Shown here piece by piece: positions 12,162-36,000 of a DNA stretch of 64,000 nt. How positions within the stretch are numbered: position 1 is the first letter of the stretch; each line of letters starts with the position of its first letter. The position numbers and the translations under genes were made by a program. Under the pieces are notes generated by a model that did not search any database, was not told the origin of the DNA, and saw only the letters and a program-made list of their open reading frames with translations. This stretch comes from Anthopleura xanthogrammica (lineage: Eukaryota > Cnidaria > Anthozoa > Actiniaria > Actiniidae), in NCBI GenBank assembly GCA_964019055.1, contig OZ025211.1:4851835-4915834 (forward strand), read 5' to 3'.

Positions 12162-12767
12162 ATGGGAAGAGTTAGAGAAAACACAGATGCTATCCTCAAA
12201 GACGGCTACCTTCTCAAGCAAGGAGACGTCATCAAAGTCCAATGGCACTTACGATATTTCGTCTTGACAAAAGAGTGCTTATGCTACTACAAAAACGAAG
12301 AAGACTCAGATCAAGATGTCCCTAAAGGAGTGATCTTCTTCAACGACATGTCGCTGTTCATGGAAAACATTTCGTCCGAGAGACAATCAAAGACGAAATA
12401 CTGTTTACGCATCGTCAAAAGATCAACAAACAGCTCCAACAGAACTCTAGTCATTTCGACATTTTGTGAGGAAGAGAGGAATGATTGGCTAGCCCACATT
12501 TTGCTTGCAAAAGCAATGTCTCTTGTATGTGACCAGTCTTGGATCGGCGGGAATGACCCAGAGAAGATTGAACAAAAGTCCCCCACTACAAGCATCAGCA
12601 GCTACAGCGACAAGTTTGCAAGCGCCAAGGAAGTCCTTCACAGATGCAAGAGAAGGCTTTCTGGTTCGAATCGAGGTGGTTGTAATTTTGAGGAACTCAA
12701 TAGAAGATCTAAAAACCTCAATCCAGCCTGGAGACACACTTTGATTGACCTTTCTATCGTCACATAA
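12162..12767 (+). CDS. Single-exon pleckstrin-homology domain protein (201 aa)
   Basis: A complete intronless frame with a strong start context (ACCATGG). Residues about 11-118 form a PH domain: GYLLKQG opens the first strand, WHLRYFVL the second and third, LCYYKNEED the fourth, and the final amphipathic helix contains ERNDWLAHILLA with the near-invariant tryptophan. The basic K-x-R phosphoinositide motif of many PH domains is partly replaced (WHLRYF), so strong PIP3 binding is not assured. Residues 119-201 are Ser/Lys-rich, with no domain I recognise. The protein is probably a small peripheral-membrane adaptor of PHLDA-like or pleckstrin-like type; the exact family is uncertain. The 3' UTR runs to an AATAAA at 13714-13719 (about 950 nt) and contains ATTTA motifs, suggesting an unstable mRNA. 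Confidence 0.82.
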   Translation: MGRVRENTDAILKDGYLLKQGDVIKVQWHLRYFVLTKECLCYYKNEEDSDQDVPKGVIFFNDMSLFMENISSERQSKTKYCLRIVKRSTNSSNRTLVISTFCEEERNDWLAHILLAKAMSLVCDQSWIGGNDPEKIEQKSPTTSISSYSDKFASAKEVLHRCKRRLSGSNRGGCNFEELNRRSKNLNPAWRHTLIDLSIVT

Positions 12768-13740
12768 GAAAATTGCGGCAGGATACTTTCTAGCTCGGTT
12801 TCTTGGAGTGTCACTGTGGCATCAGCTGTTATAAACGCCATAAACTATCGTGTAAAACATTTATGGGTATTTCCCTATGTCACTGAAATGGATGGAAATT
12901 CCCCCCAATTATATCAATTTATGTATGACAGTGAAAGTACTGTATAGCACTAAACTGAAAAGATGCACATGCCTTGTTGATTCCGCTTGGAAAACTGTGA
13001 CCAAATATTGGCTTGAAATCACAAACTGTAGATAGATAAATGATTACATTTCGGCGAGAAAGAAAATTTATTTAAATTATAGAACCGTATGTAAATATTC
13101 TTTGAAGAACACTAAATGATTAGAGTACATTCCAGCGAGAACCAAGAATGTTTTCGTTTTGCTAGGCGACCCTAAAGGACACTAAAGTTGCAGCAGGATT
13201 GCTGGTCAACTAATGAAGATGTGCTACAATATTGTCTCAGAGATTCTTCAGTTATAAACAAGTGTATGTAATGTATAACCCACCAAATATCTAAGTTATT
13301 TAACAAGAAATTTTCCCAAAGAAATATTCTCAAAGAGAAGCAGGGCCTAGGAACGACATAAAGAGGTATCTCGGGGAATTTCCCTGCATACTTTGTACTT
13401 TTAATGTCAACCCCTTAGGGCTTTGCCAAGAAAACGTGAACAGAATATTAATGTCAGTTGTTAAAAATTCTCATTATAGTATCAATTTGATTTTAAAAAA
13501 GCCATGTTAAGAGGATTCATATTGTTGTATATGGCATTAAGGTTAAACACACTTGAGTTTGGTTTTATAAAGTAGCGGATATCGCCAAAGAAACATCAAG
13601 ATAATCTTGATGGTATTTTCATTTTATTTCCAAGTCTTCAGAAAAGTCTAAAATACTAAATATTGGAATATTTTGAATGTACATATGTTAAGTTCAAAAA
13701 TTGCCGGAAATATAATAAACATTGAAAATGGAACAAAACG
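12768..13740 (+). other. 3' UTR of the PH-domain gene
   Basis: AT-rich, with no open frame of note and several ATTTA pentamers. A poly(A) signal AATAAA at 13714-13719 is the first good one after the stop. Confidence 0.5.
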
Positions 13741-16168
13741 TTTGTGTGGTCTTTAATTCAATATACCAAGGGACAATGAAACTGGACTCCAAGTTGTATT
13801 GTTATTCCACACCTGAAGAAATGATGAAAATTGGAAACCAAAATTAGTCTGAAACTAGACTAATTAGTGCTGAAATTACCATTTAAAATCGAAATAAAGA
13901 CAGGTACCTTTTTATAAATAAATGAATTAAGCCATTCATAATTTCAAAACCAGATAAAATATAGTTGAGGGGATTGTGGGATTTGGACTTTGCACATAAT
14001 TTGAGCAACAGTAAACCTCTGCCAAGCAGGTTATCAACTGTATCAAGTTATTATTTCCCGAATGTAAGATCAAGAAGCGAGTAATAGCTGACAAAAAACA
14101 CTAATGTACAAATGTACAAAAAGAAAAGTTAAAATTGATAACATGTTGTTTTGAAGAAAGTAACTCGATACCAAAAATACATCCAATTAGCTTGTTTTCG
14201 CCAGTGCAGAACAAAAGACCATTCTTGACCCCTCACCCCTAGGCTCGGCCCATCTATTGGCACCATGCCATCTTTGTCTTTTGCATTGTGAGTTATCTTG
14301 TATCAAGACAACCTCGATTGTTGTGACGACAAATGGATTGTCAAACCAATCATTAGCTCTGGCTGTATTTTTAAGGGAAAAAAATTATCAGAATATAGTT
14401 TAAAGAAATTATAAACCTTTGTCATAAGTAAAGTCTAGCTCGTTGCCTTCAGAACACTAGAAAAATTTAAGCGCATTGTTTTTTGTTCTAAAGTTCTTAA
14501 GCTTAAATCAAATCATTGGAGTCCAATTTAATATCAAGGTTCTTGACATGGACCAAATATAGAAAGCTAAATAGTTTACTTATGATCTCATCAAGGCTCC
14601 AGTAAGTCTGGTTGACATAGAAGGATTTATTTTGACAATGGGCCATAGACACACCTCCAGAAAAAACCCTACGGTCGATTTTTGCTTTCGATTTGAACTA
14701 ACTTTGCTCTAACTTTGCTCTGAATTTGCCCCAAAAAGATGGAGCTCTAGCTGTTTGGGATGAAAGACACTTTGCTTTGGACCTTACCGAAATTAACGAC
14801 AAATTTATAAGAAAACTATGTCACGATAGCGTGTTTAATATTCTAATGAATCATTCGGATGAATCTGAGGAAAGGTTTTTGGCGGGAATTCTAGCGCGCG
14901 CCTGTCTTCGTAGCTCACTTTGGAACTGCTTTAACACTCGTTGCTGCTTCCGCTCGTTGCATCAAAACCTTCTATACAAATTCTCATTTCCTTTTACTAG
15001 CCACTAAAACCCCTTTTAAGGTTCTTTTAAAACACTTTTGATAAGCGTGTCATATGTCTGTCAGGGGTTGATGGTCTTGCCAACTCTTGTAAAGAACAAA
15101 TTAAATGCACTAGTCTTTCCTTCCGGGTAATATATATGATACAATATTGCTATTTCTTTTCTTTTATAATGAGAAAGTTTATATTCCTATTCTTCTTCAA
15201 ACGACATAACCTGACTTGGAAACTGTCAGAGCATCTTTTCGAGGAGGGATCCTCGATAGACGGACGAATATCAAGAATAAAAGAAAGCCATATCGCGCAA
15301 TGTCAGGTTTCTCAAAGAAAGTCTAAAGAAGGCAAACTGCGCGTTTGCGAACAAATGGCAAGAAAAAAAAGACTTATTTTTGTCTACAGTTTGGAGCTTC
15401 GAAGAAGATTTTTAGTTGATAAGAAAAATGGACACGGCACGGACGAACTGTGTGGAGCGTGCCAGTGACTGCGCATTCTACGTGCATTTTGATTTCAGTA
15501 ACTATATGAACAATTTACATCCATGCCGTGCCGGTCCATGCCGTGCCGGTCCATGCCGTGCTTTTGGATTTTCATACAAAGTAATCTTCTCCAGAGATCT
15601 TCTATCTCTACGGCTGCGCATGCGCAAGCCAAATCTCCCTCCGTCTTTACTTTAAATGCGCAGCTCTAACACTCAGATCCATTTAAACAGCTTTTTGATC
15701 AACACCAGTCACTGCTATTGCAGACGATCGCCCTCAAAAACCATCACCTCGACGACTACTATCTTGATAACAAAATATCATATAGTCTGGCTTTCATATG
15801 GTGACGGCTAGCTGACGGCCTCCACGAAAGGGGTCGTCGGCGGCATCTACTACGCGGGATAAAACTATTAATATCACGGTAGAAAAACAGGCCAACAAAA
15901 ACAAAATTCCCGTCCGTAAAGTATTCAAATACTGACAACTGTTTTTGTTTCTTTATACATATCATATTTTGCATCTCTTGTCAGATGATAAACAGTGTGT
16001 TCAACAAGTTTTGTCTTGCTGAAAACAGATACTCTGGGTATGCTGTTCTGTTATTGTCAATGTTAAATGATATGTGTATAATGACAATGCTGTCGGGAAT
16101 AATATGGCGAGCATGACAGCTATGTGCAGATCGATGGATGGCGGCTGTTTTGTTGTACTTAATTCTTT
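13741..16168. other. Intergenic, no supported gene
   Basis: Two open frames (around 14726-15007 and 15136-15468) have no recognised motif. A GC-rich CACGGCACGG-type repeat sits at 15430-15562, including three direct copies of CCATGCCGTGCCGGT-like units at 15521-15562. Confidence 0.5.
15430..15562. repeat. GCCGTGCC-type repeat element
   Basis: CACGGCACGG occurs at the left end, and its reverse complement, in three tandem CCATGCCGTGC units, at the right end. This gives a GC-rich terminal inverted repeat around an ordinary core. The motif recurs near 26764-26805, 30179-30466 and 31975-32105. Confidence 0.5.
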
Positions 16169-16498
16169 ATGCTACTTCTCATTACTTCTCTCTTTAGAGA
16201 AAAAACTAATATACATAACCTACGCAATAGTTCAAACCAGTTGGTTCTTGGTAAACCTCGTACCGAAAGCTTGAAAAGAGCTTTTGTGTATGATGGTGCT
16301 AAGATCTGGAACCAGCTTCCCAACTATGTGAAACATGCCAACAGCCTTTCACAATTCAAGAGGGAGCTTGCATCTGTTAAGCCTTTTACCTAATTCTGTA
16401 ATATTCATAGTTATCTATATATTCTTACAAGCTCGGCTTCCATGAAAAACAGTTGTTATTTTAGTTGATAGGAATACCGAGGGTAAATAAATATCCAT
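16169..16498 (+). mobile_element. 5'-truncated non-LTR retrotransposon (LINE) 3' end
   Basis: The frame to the TAA at 16391-16393 encodes the characteristic C-terminus of a jockey/CR1/L2-type ORF2 reverse-transcriptase protein: IHNLRNSSNQL, then FVYDGAKIWNQLP and SLSQFKREL. This tail (arginine/asparagine block, then an F-x-Y-x-G-x-x-x-W-N-x-L-P motif) is typical of animal LINEs. No reverse-transcriptase domain lies upstream, so it is a dead 5'-truncated copy. The roughly 100-bp 3' UTR ends in AAATAAATA next to the (CT)n tract, a usual LINE tail position. Confidence 0.75.
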
Positions 16499-16501
16499 TC
16501 C

Positions 16502-16745
<244 letters not shown>

Positions 16746-16920
16746 ACAAGTAACATACAGATTTTAGTTTGCGATAGCTTTTGCGTTTAGTGTTTTACAT
16801 TGTGTTGGTAGCTGTTACTTGAAACTGCGTTCAATAGCCTGCACCCCTTGACACCAAGCTCGGCGGAGCTGCCTCGTTCTAAATATATTACACTACTACA
16901 AGTCTAATCCCCTTATTGAC

Positions 16921-29119
<12,199 letters not shown>

Positions 29120-30178
29120 GTTTAAAATGTTTCTCAGTCGATTTTGAGTTCTATATTCATGGCCAGGACAGCAGCCCGTAAGATATTCACCTCGACCTTA
29201 CGAGACAAGCGTCGGATTTCCAATGATTTTAAGAGGAAGAGGATTTGATATTTCAAGGTAGACGGGCCTTGTCTTAATTATGCTCGAGTTGTGGGGAGAG
29301 ACAGGCTGTGAATCATCAAGGAATGGTTTTCTCCACTTGACCCAAATATTTGTCCTGCCTAAAGGTCGCGCTTTTACATACACAACTGTCCATTATCAAA
29401 ACATGAAACGGAAACTTGGATTCCTTGGTAGGGAGAGGTATTTGGCATGGTGCTATAGAGGTATTGGGTTATTAGCATTGCTGTTTGCCAAACGATGACC
29501 TGTTCTATGTACGTGAGTGCGTGGGGGGATGCGCAGAGGGAGGGAGGGGTTGTACGTAATGGTTCGACACCAAGTAAGTGATCCCCATGCTCAGATAAGC
29601 CTGAATACGCCGTCATGAAAGAAGGATTGGTCTCATATTAGAGTAAAGCTACTTATAATAACGAAACTAACAAGCTTTATAACCCGTATTTGGAATCACG
29701 CGACATATATCATCGATATTATGCATAGTACGACTGAGTGGTACAAACTTTGATGAACATTCGAGACTATGGGTGGGGAGGGTGGGGGTTGCAAGATATT
29801 CTAACTACGTAATAGAGGACAAGTTCGTCCATGAACCCCCCCCCCCCCCCTCGCTTAAATAAATGGAAGCTAACCTTGCGGATTAGAATCATGCCATATA
29901 CCATGTTGTATTGTGAAGGCGTTTTGTCTGACAAAGATCAATGAAAGAAGGGTGTTTTCACCCAAAGGCAAATAATTTGCCAGAAACAGATGTGGGACAA
30001 AAACAAAGAAGTTTACCTCACAGTAACTATCAGGTAGAGCAGTGGTCTGGATGCATGGGCTGCTGCTCTATAAGAACGACTGACAACCTTCTAGAACTTT
30101 CCAGCTATTTTCTTTTCGAGATTGAACGAGTCCTAGCTAGTATGCAGTAAATCTTAGATATGCCTGTGGAAAACATGA

Positions 30179-30466
30179 TACACGGCACGGCACGGCACGG
30201 TCATGGTAACGCTCGTCCTTTTCAACCAATTGCAACTTGTGAGCTGCTCATCCAATTAGAGCGCAAAATATTGCTGACACGGCACGGCAACGGAGCGGTG
30301 TATGCTTACAGCCGTTAAACCAATCGCAAGGCACGTTAAACTGTTTATCCAATCAGAGCGCAAAAAACGCTGACACGGCACGGCAACGGAACGGTCGGCT
30401 AACATCCGTTTCAACCAATCGCAAAGTATGTTAAACTGTTCATCCAATCAGAGCGCAAAATATTGC
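30179..30466. repeat. Tandem triplication (about 97 bp) with CACGGCACGG and CCAAT motifs
   Basis: Each unit begins with CACGGCACGG, contains ACCAATCGCAA or ACCAATTGCAA and ends CCAATCAGAGCGCAAAA. The shared GAGCGCAAAA lies near 30258, 30356 and 30452. Confidence 0.75.
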
Positions 30467-30555
30467 AAGTACAACATACGTTTTTCAGTCTTACGAAACC
30501 TACTCTAATACTTTTCATACTATTCATAGTACCCTAGTGGTTGAATTAATCTGGG

Positions 30556-30665
30556 GTCATTTAACATACGCATGCATCGCCTTGTTTGACTTCTAGAACT
30601 AGTAATTCAGGTCATTTAACATACGCATGCATCGCCTTGTTTGACTTCTAGAACTAGTAATTCAG
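30556..30665. repeat. 55-bp exact tandem duplication
   Basis: The unit starting GTCATTTAACATACGCATGC is repeated twice with no visible mismatch. Confidence 0.9.
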
Positions 30666-31230
30666 GTCATATTCACAGCTCGGGTAACCTGTGGTAAACC
30701 TAGTAGTGCCAACAACAACCAAAATTTGTACTCATACAATATCACACGGATATTGTTACCCCCAAGCAATCTCCCCTGCTCAAAAACTTGTGAAGACACC
30801 GCTGTATTGCAAAGTAGTCTACGTGTAAAACGCTGCGTTTGAAACCAAATACATCGCTATCATGGACAGTTTCAGTGAGTAGATCAAGAGATGTGGTATG
30901 TCCAACAACGTGTTGGTATATTTGTCCACTTCCTCTTTATTTTTCCCTGAAAAAATCCACATCCTTTCTGGGCCGTCTGTTCCTACCGCTCATTGGTTAC
31001 TATACACCTCCGTCAAATATTTTTTGAATGAGTTTTGTTGATTTAACATTTAATGGTTAAAACATATTTATACAGTTATCATAGGATGCAGACGGTAAAC
31101 CCATAAAAAAATAGATCGAATCCTTTGTTTTCGATTGTCTAATTTTTAACGCCAATAAGTTAGCAGTAGGGGGTGTAGAGGGACAAGCCCCCTTGCGAAT
31201 CCAAAGACATTTTTTAAGCCCCAATGGATC

Positions 31231-31415
31231 CCTAACCACATGACGTTTCATACCTAAACTACCACAATCCTTTTCACAATCTCTTTTCATATTCAAATGT
31301 TAAAACTCCTTTGAGAATACCAAGACAATAGTGAAAATTAGCGTAACAAACAATGCTACCGAAAGGGATTCTGGAAGTGTAGGTATAAAACGTCATCATG
31401 CTTGAGGCCTATTGA
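31231..31415 (-). repeat. MITE with TGACGTTT ends, copy 1
   Basis: Left CATGACGTTTCATACCTAAAC and right TAGGTATAAAACGTCATCATG are imperfect terminal inverted repeats. The interior matches, in opposite orientation, the copy at 62148-62340 (shared GACAATAGTGAAAAT, GCTACCGAAA). Confidence 0.8.
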
Positions 31416-31436
31416 AATTGACTGATACGATTAAAC

Positions 31437-31575
31437 TTGAGAATAGCCGTTATAACGGATGCATGCAAATGAGATATTCTTTTGTTTTAAGAATCATACA
31501 AGTGAGGCTATCGAGTCGATACAATGCTTGTTGTCTCATTTGCATGTATCCGTAATAACTGCTATTTTGTTTGAG
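31437..31575 (-). repeat. MITE with GAATAGCCGTTATAACGG end
   Basis: Terminal inverted repeats include GGATGCATGCAAATGAGA on the left and TCTCATTTGCATGTATCC on the right. A related copy on the other strand is at 46511-46651, where it borders the telomeric-repeat array. Confidence 0.75.
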
Positions 31576-31974
31576 ACAGATTCAAGTTCGGTCAGTTTTA
31601 TACCGGAAGTTTTCCTAGTCGTATAAGGGGACAAGTTGGACGCAATCATTGTGATATGGAAGTTGAATCTTTTGCCGCAGTATCACTTTGCTTGCTGATT
31701 TTGATATGACAGATCCCCCCTTCTACACAACAAATATGCAAAAATAAACCTTGTGAAACATGTTTTACTGAATTACGCCTTACAACACTAGTGTATGATG
31801 GTAGAGGCATCGATATATTTTGGTTATATGCCTTTAGATATAATCTATACAATATAATGCTATCTAGAGCTTAATTCGCAAAGCATATAGCATTGAAAAA
31901 TTAATCTTGATATAAGACGTGGCTTTTGGGGTTAATATTAGGAAATATGATTAAATGGAAAGTTAATGATACAA

Positions 31975-32105
31975 TCGTGCCGTGCTCGTTTCCGAGCATT
32001 TCAGTGGCCAAACAGAGTTCTCTTGCGCTTTGATTGGTTCAAAGGTTGTCAATGAATTCCGTGCCGTGAGCCAGTCACGTGCCGTGCCGTGTACCGCGCC
32101 GTGCG
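31975..32105. repeat. GCCGTGCC-rich repeat
   Basis: GTGCCGTGCTCG at the left and several GTGCCGTGCCGTG copies at the right flank a CTCTTGCGCTTTGATTGGTT core. That core is the inverse of the unit found in the 30179-30466 array. Confidence 0.6.
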
Positions 32106-32136
32106 AGAGAAAAAAAAAGGTGAAAAATACGAGCGC

Positions 32137-32382
32137 TTTACTGTGCAGACACACTAACCGGAACCACTTGAATAAAACTGACCAATCAGATAGCAGGAAA
32201 CTAGACAGAGATTGAACTGATAACAGCGTTAGCCAATCAGATTATCACATTCTCACGCTCTTTTTATATCGATGTGCTATCTGATTGGCTGGTTAAAAAT
32301 ATTGAACTAAATATCGCAATATGATTGGTTAATGACACTAGTTTATCAAAGTGGTCCCGGTTGGAGTATCCGCACAGTAACA
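32137..32382. repeat. Fold-back element, about 245 bp
   Basis: Left TTTACTGTGCAGACACACTA and right GGAGTATCCGCACAGTAA are mirrored arms. Inside are repeated ACCAATCAGAT / CTGATTGGCT pairs, giving a long imperfect stem. Confidence 0.75.
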
Positions 32383-33083
32383 TGGAACATGACATGAACC
32401 AAAAAAGGTAAAAGAAAACTTAAAGTAATAACTAATAATCGCTGACCCTTCATTCCGGTATTTTAACTTTGGGTTGCCTGTGGATTTATTCATCTTTATC
32501 TTTTATGAGTCAAATTCAAAAAATGAGAATAATATTTCTATAATATCATTCATTTGCGAGCTGAATACGTCTGAGAATTGATTTTTTGAGACAAATTCAA
32601 AAACATCAATATATCTACTAATTACAACACTCTAGATCACACATGATGTAGAGGGGTTTTTATGGCAGCCATGATGTAGGGCTAAACAAAATAAAAAATA
32701 TTGCATGGAGGTTGTTGCTCTACGACATGGCCGTCGTAAAAGCAACACGGGTTAAGTCCAAGAACAGACCAAGAACAAAAAACATTGGGAGGGCCGTAGG
32801 TCAAAAATATTGGAAGGGCCCTAAGTCAAAAATATTCGAAGGGCCCTAGGTCAAAAATATTGGGGGTGCTATTCTAAAACGCCCTATAAATAGTAACAGG
32901 CCTAGTGTTCAATAAACCGTACAGCCGAATTGGGGGAACCAGGCCTCCCAGGCCCCTCACCTGCTACGGGCCTGAAGAAGGAAGGGTAATGTCATTGCCA
33001 TAAAAACTATCTATTGAGCTATGTGTTGTGCTTTTCCTAACTATCTAATAGGTCACATAGGAGAAGAGGCAGACGTGGGTCAT

Positions 33084-36000
33084 CTAAAGAATCGTACAAC
33101 CACAACAGCAAGTTTGTGGGTAGTCAGGAGCATGGACCTTTTGATCATGACCATATACCCAGTACCTAGAGGAATTATCTTTCCACTTGTAGTGAACCTC
33201 GGACACTGGAATAGCACGGAGAGCATGACGCTGTTCAAGTAAAGAATCAAGCGGTTAGGAACAAAAGAATCATGTGATGGCTCTATATTACTTTTTGGAT
33301 ATAGCAAACGTGGTGCATTGTGGTCTACCTTGGGTACAAACATTTACTATTCATCATTCCTTATATGGTTTTTTTTTTGTACCCAAGCAGGACCAGACTC
33401 AACAAGATTTATGCAATAGGTCTATATTTCCTTTCTAAGATTCCCTTTCTACCCGAACTAGACCAGAATGCATCTTGTCAAACTCAGAAATGTTGCTGTC
33501 AATCTAGATATCTAACATTACCTGCATCAGGATCCTTTCATTCCCAAAGTTCCTTGCATGTTCATCAACAAGCCTTTTGGATCCAACATTGACGTCATTG
33601 TCATGGAAAGCATTAACTGGCCACACCTTAAAAAATAAAAAATAAATAAAATACCGTAGGATTTAGTAGTAGCATTTCCACAGAGCACTTGGCTCTTCAT
33701 CCCCTGAAATTCCAATTGGAATTTAGAAGTTGATGTTTGTGGAGGGATGAAAACTGGAGAACCCAGAGAAAAACCCTTGAAGCACAGGAGAGAACCAACG
33801 AGCAACTCTACTCACATATGACACCAAAACTCAAATGAATTTATCAGTCAGTCAATCAGGAGGTGAGGTGAGAGCACACAGCATGAGTGTACACTTTCTA
33901 TCCAAAATAAGGGTTAGTTGTATTTTATGCTTTTCCTAACACTTCTCTCATGTTCTGCCAGCCCCTGTGTGCGTTATAACTGCATGCAGCACAAGCACGC
34001 GTTTTTTATTTCTTCATTGATCATTGGTGGGTCTCACAGAAGACAGCAGCTAGATGCATTAAAATCACACACCAATGCTTTGCACTGTATATATTCATGT
34101 TAAATGGCTCACTTACTCGTGGTAACTCCTCACTGAAGATCTCAGTACCAGAACTGCCCACTAACAATTCATCAGGAAGGTCAGTACGTTCAACAACATG
34201 GTTTGACAAATGATTTGTCCTGGAACAGAATGTTGAAAACTTCTTTGTTTAGATGGTTATAAAATGTTTCACAAGTAATGCTGTGGTGGTGTTATGGATG
34301 GAAGGAAGAAAGAAAGAAAGAAAAAAAGAAATGATTTGTCCTGGAACAGAATGTTGAAAACTTCTTTGTTTAGATGGTAATAAAATGTTTCACAAGTAAT
34401 GCTGTGGTGGTGTTATGGATGAAATCAAGAAAGAAAGAAAGAAAAAAAGAAATGATTTGTCCTGGAACAGAATGTTGAAAACTTCTTTGTTTAGATGGTA
34501 ATAAAATGTTTCACAAGTAATGCTGTGGTGGTGTTATGAATGAAAGGAAGAAAGAAAGAAAAAAAAAAAGAAAGAAGGAAAGAAGAAAAGAAAAAAGGAA
34601 GGAAAGAAGGAAAGAAGGAAGGAAGAAAGGAAGGAAGGAAGGAAAGAAGAGTTCCATGAGAGTACAGGGTATATACATTACCATTTAACAGTAAGCTCAA
34701 TGTAGGTCTTCAAGTTTCCTTGACCATTACAAGTCCAGCACTTGATCCGGCCATGACCATGACATGTAGTACACCTTTAAGAACATTAGAACAACAATAA
34801 AACAATATTCACCAAATATCTTCCTAAAATTTGTCTTCACTGACACAAAAAATCATAAGAAATATTAATTGATGTTTTGGTTGCATACCTCCTGCGGCCA
34901 CTCCCATGGCACCATGTGCAGTGTTCATGGTGATGGTGACCATCTCGATGAACACTTCTATGTCCAGATCCATGACACCATGTACACTTTGTCTGAAAAA
35001 AATGAAGTCACACAACATCACAAATAAAATGAAGACTTGTCACACTTACTTTAGTGACATTATAATAAATTTGTTTAAGAATCCTCCTTTCTGATTGGCA
35101 TCCACCATCATCAACAGGGGTACAGACAACAAATATGTCAATGAAAGATAAGACAGCATATTGGGAGATTGTTGCTAAGGTGATAGCATACTTACCCTGC
35201 CACGCCCATAGCAGTTGTAACATCTTTTGTATCCTGCAGAATGGCACTCATGGCATGGCTGCAAGAAAGTAAAATAAATTGGGTTACTTAGGCAAGTAGA
35301 TTCTTCATGTGGTAGTTCTTGATAAAATTTTCAATTTATATTTTGATATATCATCACCATCATCAGTATCATCATCACCAGTATCATCATCACCAGCATC
35401 ACAATGCTGCAAATTTTTTTTTTGATCAGCAGTTCATTCGTCAGACCAGAGGAATAGTTGACCTGTCAAACCCAAGTGTAGCTGGTCTAATGTTCAGATA
35501 AGGGGAATCATTTACCAGTCAAGTGGTCATTTTTACTGGACATTTGTCCGATGACCAACCCTTATTTGCAGCCTTGGTGTCATCATCATCACCACCAGTA
35601 ACTCATCACCAGCATCATCACCACTACTAGTCACCACTACTGTAAGTTTACCTTGAGCACTGCAGTGTGTGGAACTTCAATCTTCACCACAGAATCTTGA
35701 AACATCTTGGGAGGTTGAGCAGGAATGTACCATGGTTGAGGAGGTGCCCCATTGTTAGGGGTGTCTAATGGCTGACCTTTGAAAAAAAATCACAGAAATA
35801 ATATTTGATGGTTAGTTACGTTAAGATAACAATATGTTGGTTATTTTAATCTTATGCATGCTAGTCATATTTTTTATTCTAACCACCCCCTCTAAACACA
35901 TACACTTTTGAGTTCACTCTGTGATCCTTGTTACATTCAATATTTACGACACACAACAGCAACTCACATGTTGATCCCTATCAAAGCAATTAATTCCCTT

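Larger units (their letters stand above)
29120..33083. other. Repeat-rich intergenic DNA between SRCR protease and SSUH2
   Basis: No supported gene. Contains a poly-C run (29836-29851), a triplicated 97-bp unit, a 55-bp duplication, three fold-back elements, CACGGCACGG-type sequence and a short GGGCCCTAGGTCAAAAATATT tandem repeat near 32780-32870. Confidence 0.6.

Noticed and set aside
12311..12841. Minus-strand and alternate-frame open frames over the PH gene
   Set aside because: Shadows of the plus-strand PH coding sequence.
14726..15468. Two adjacent open frames (93 and 110 codons)
   Set aside because: No family resemblance, and the second runs into repeat sequence.
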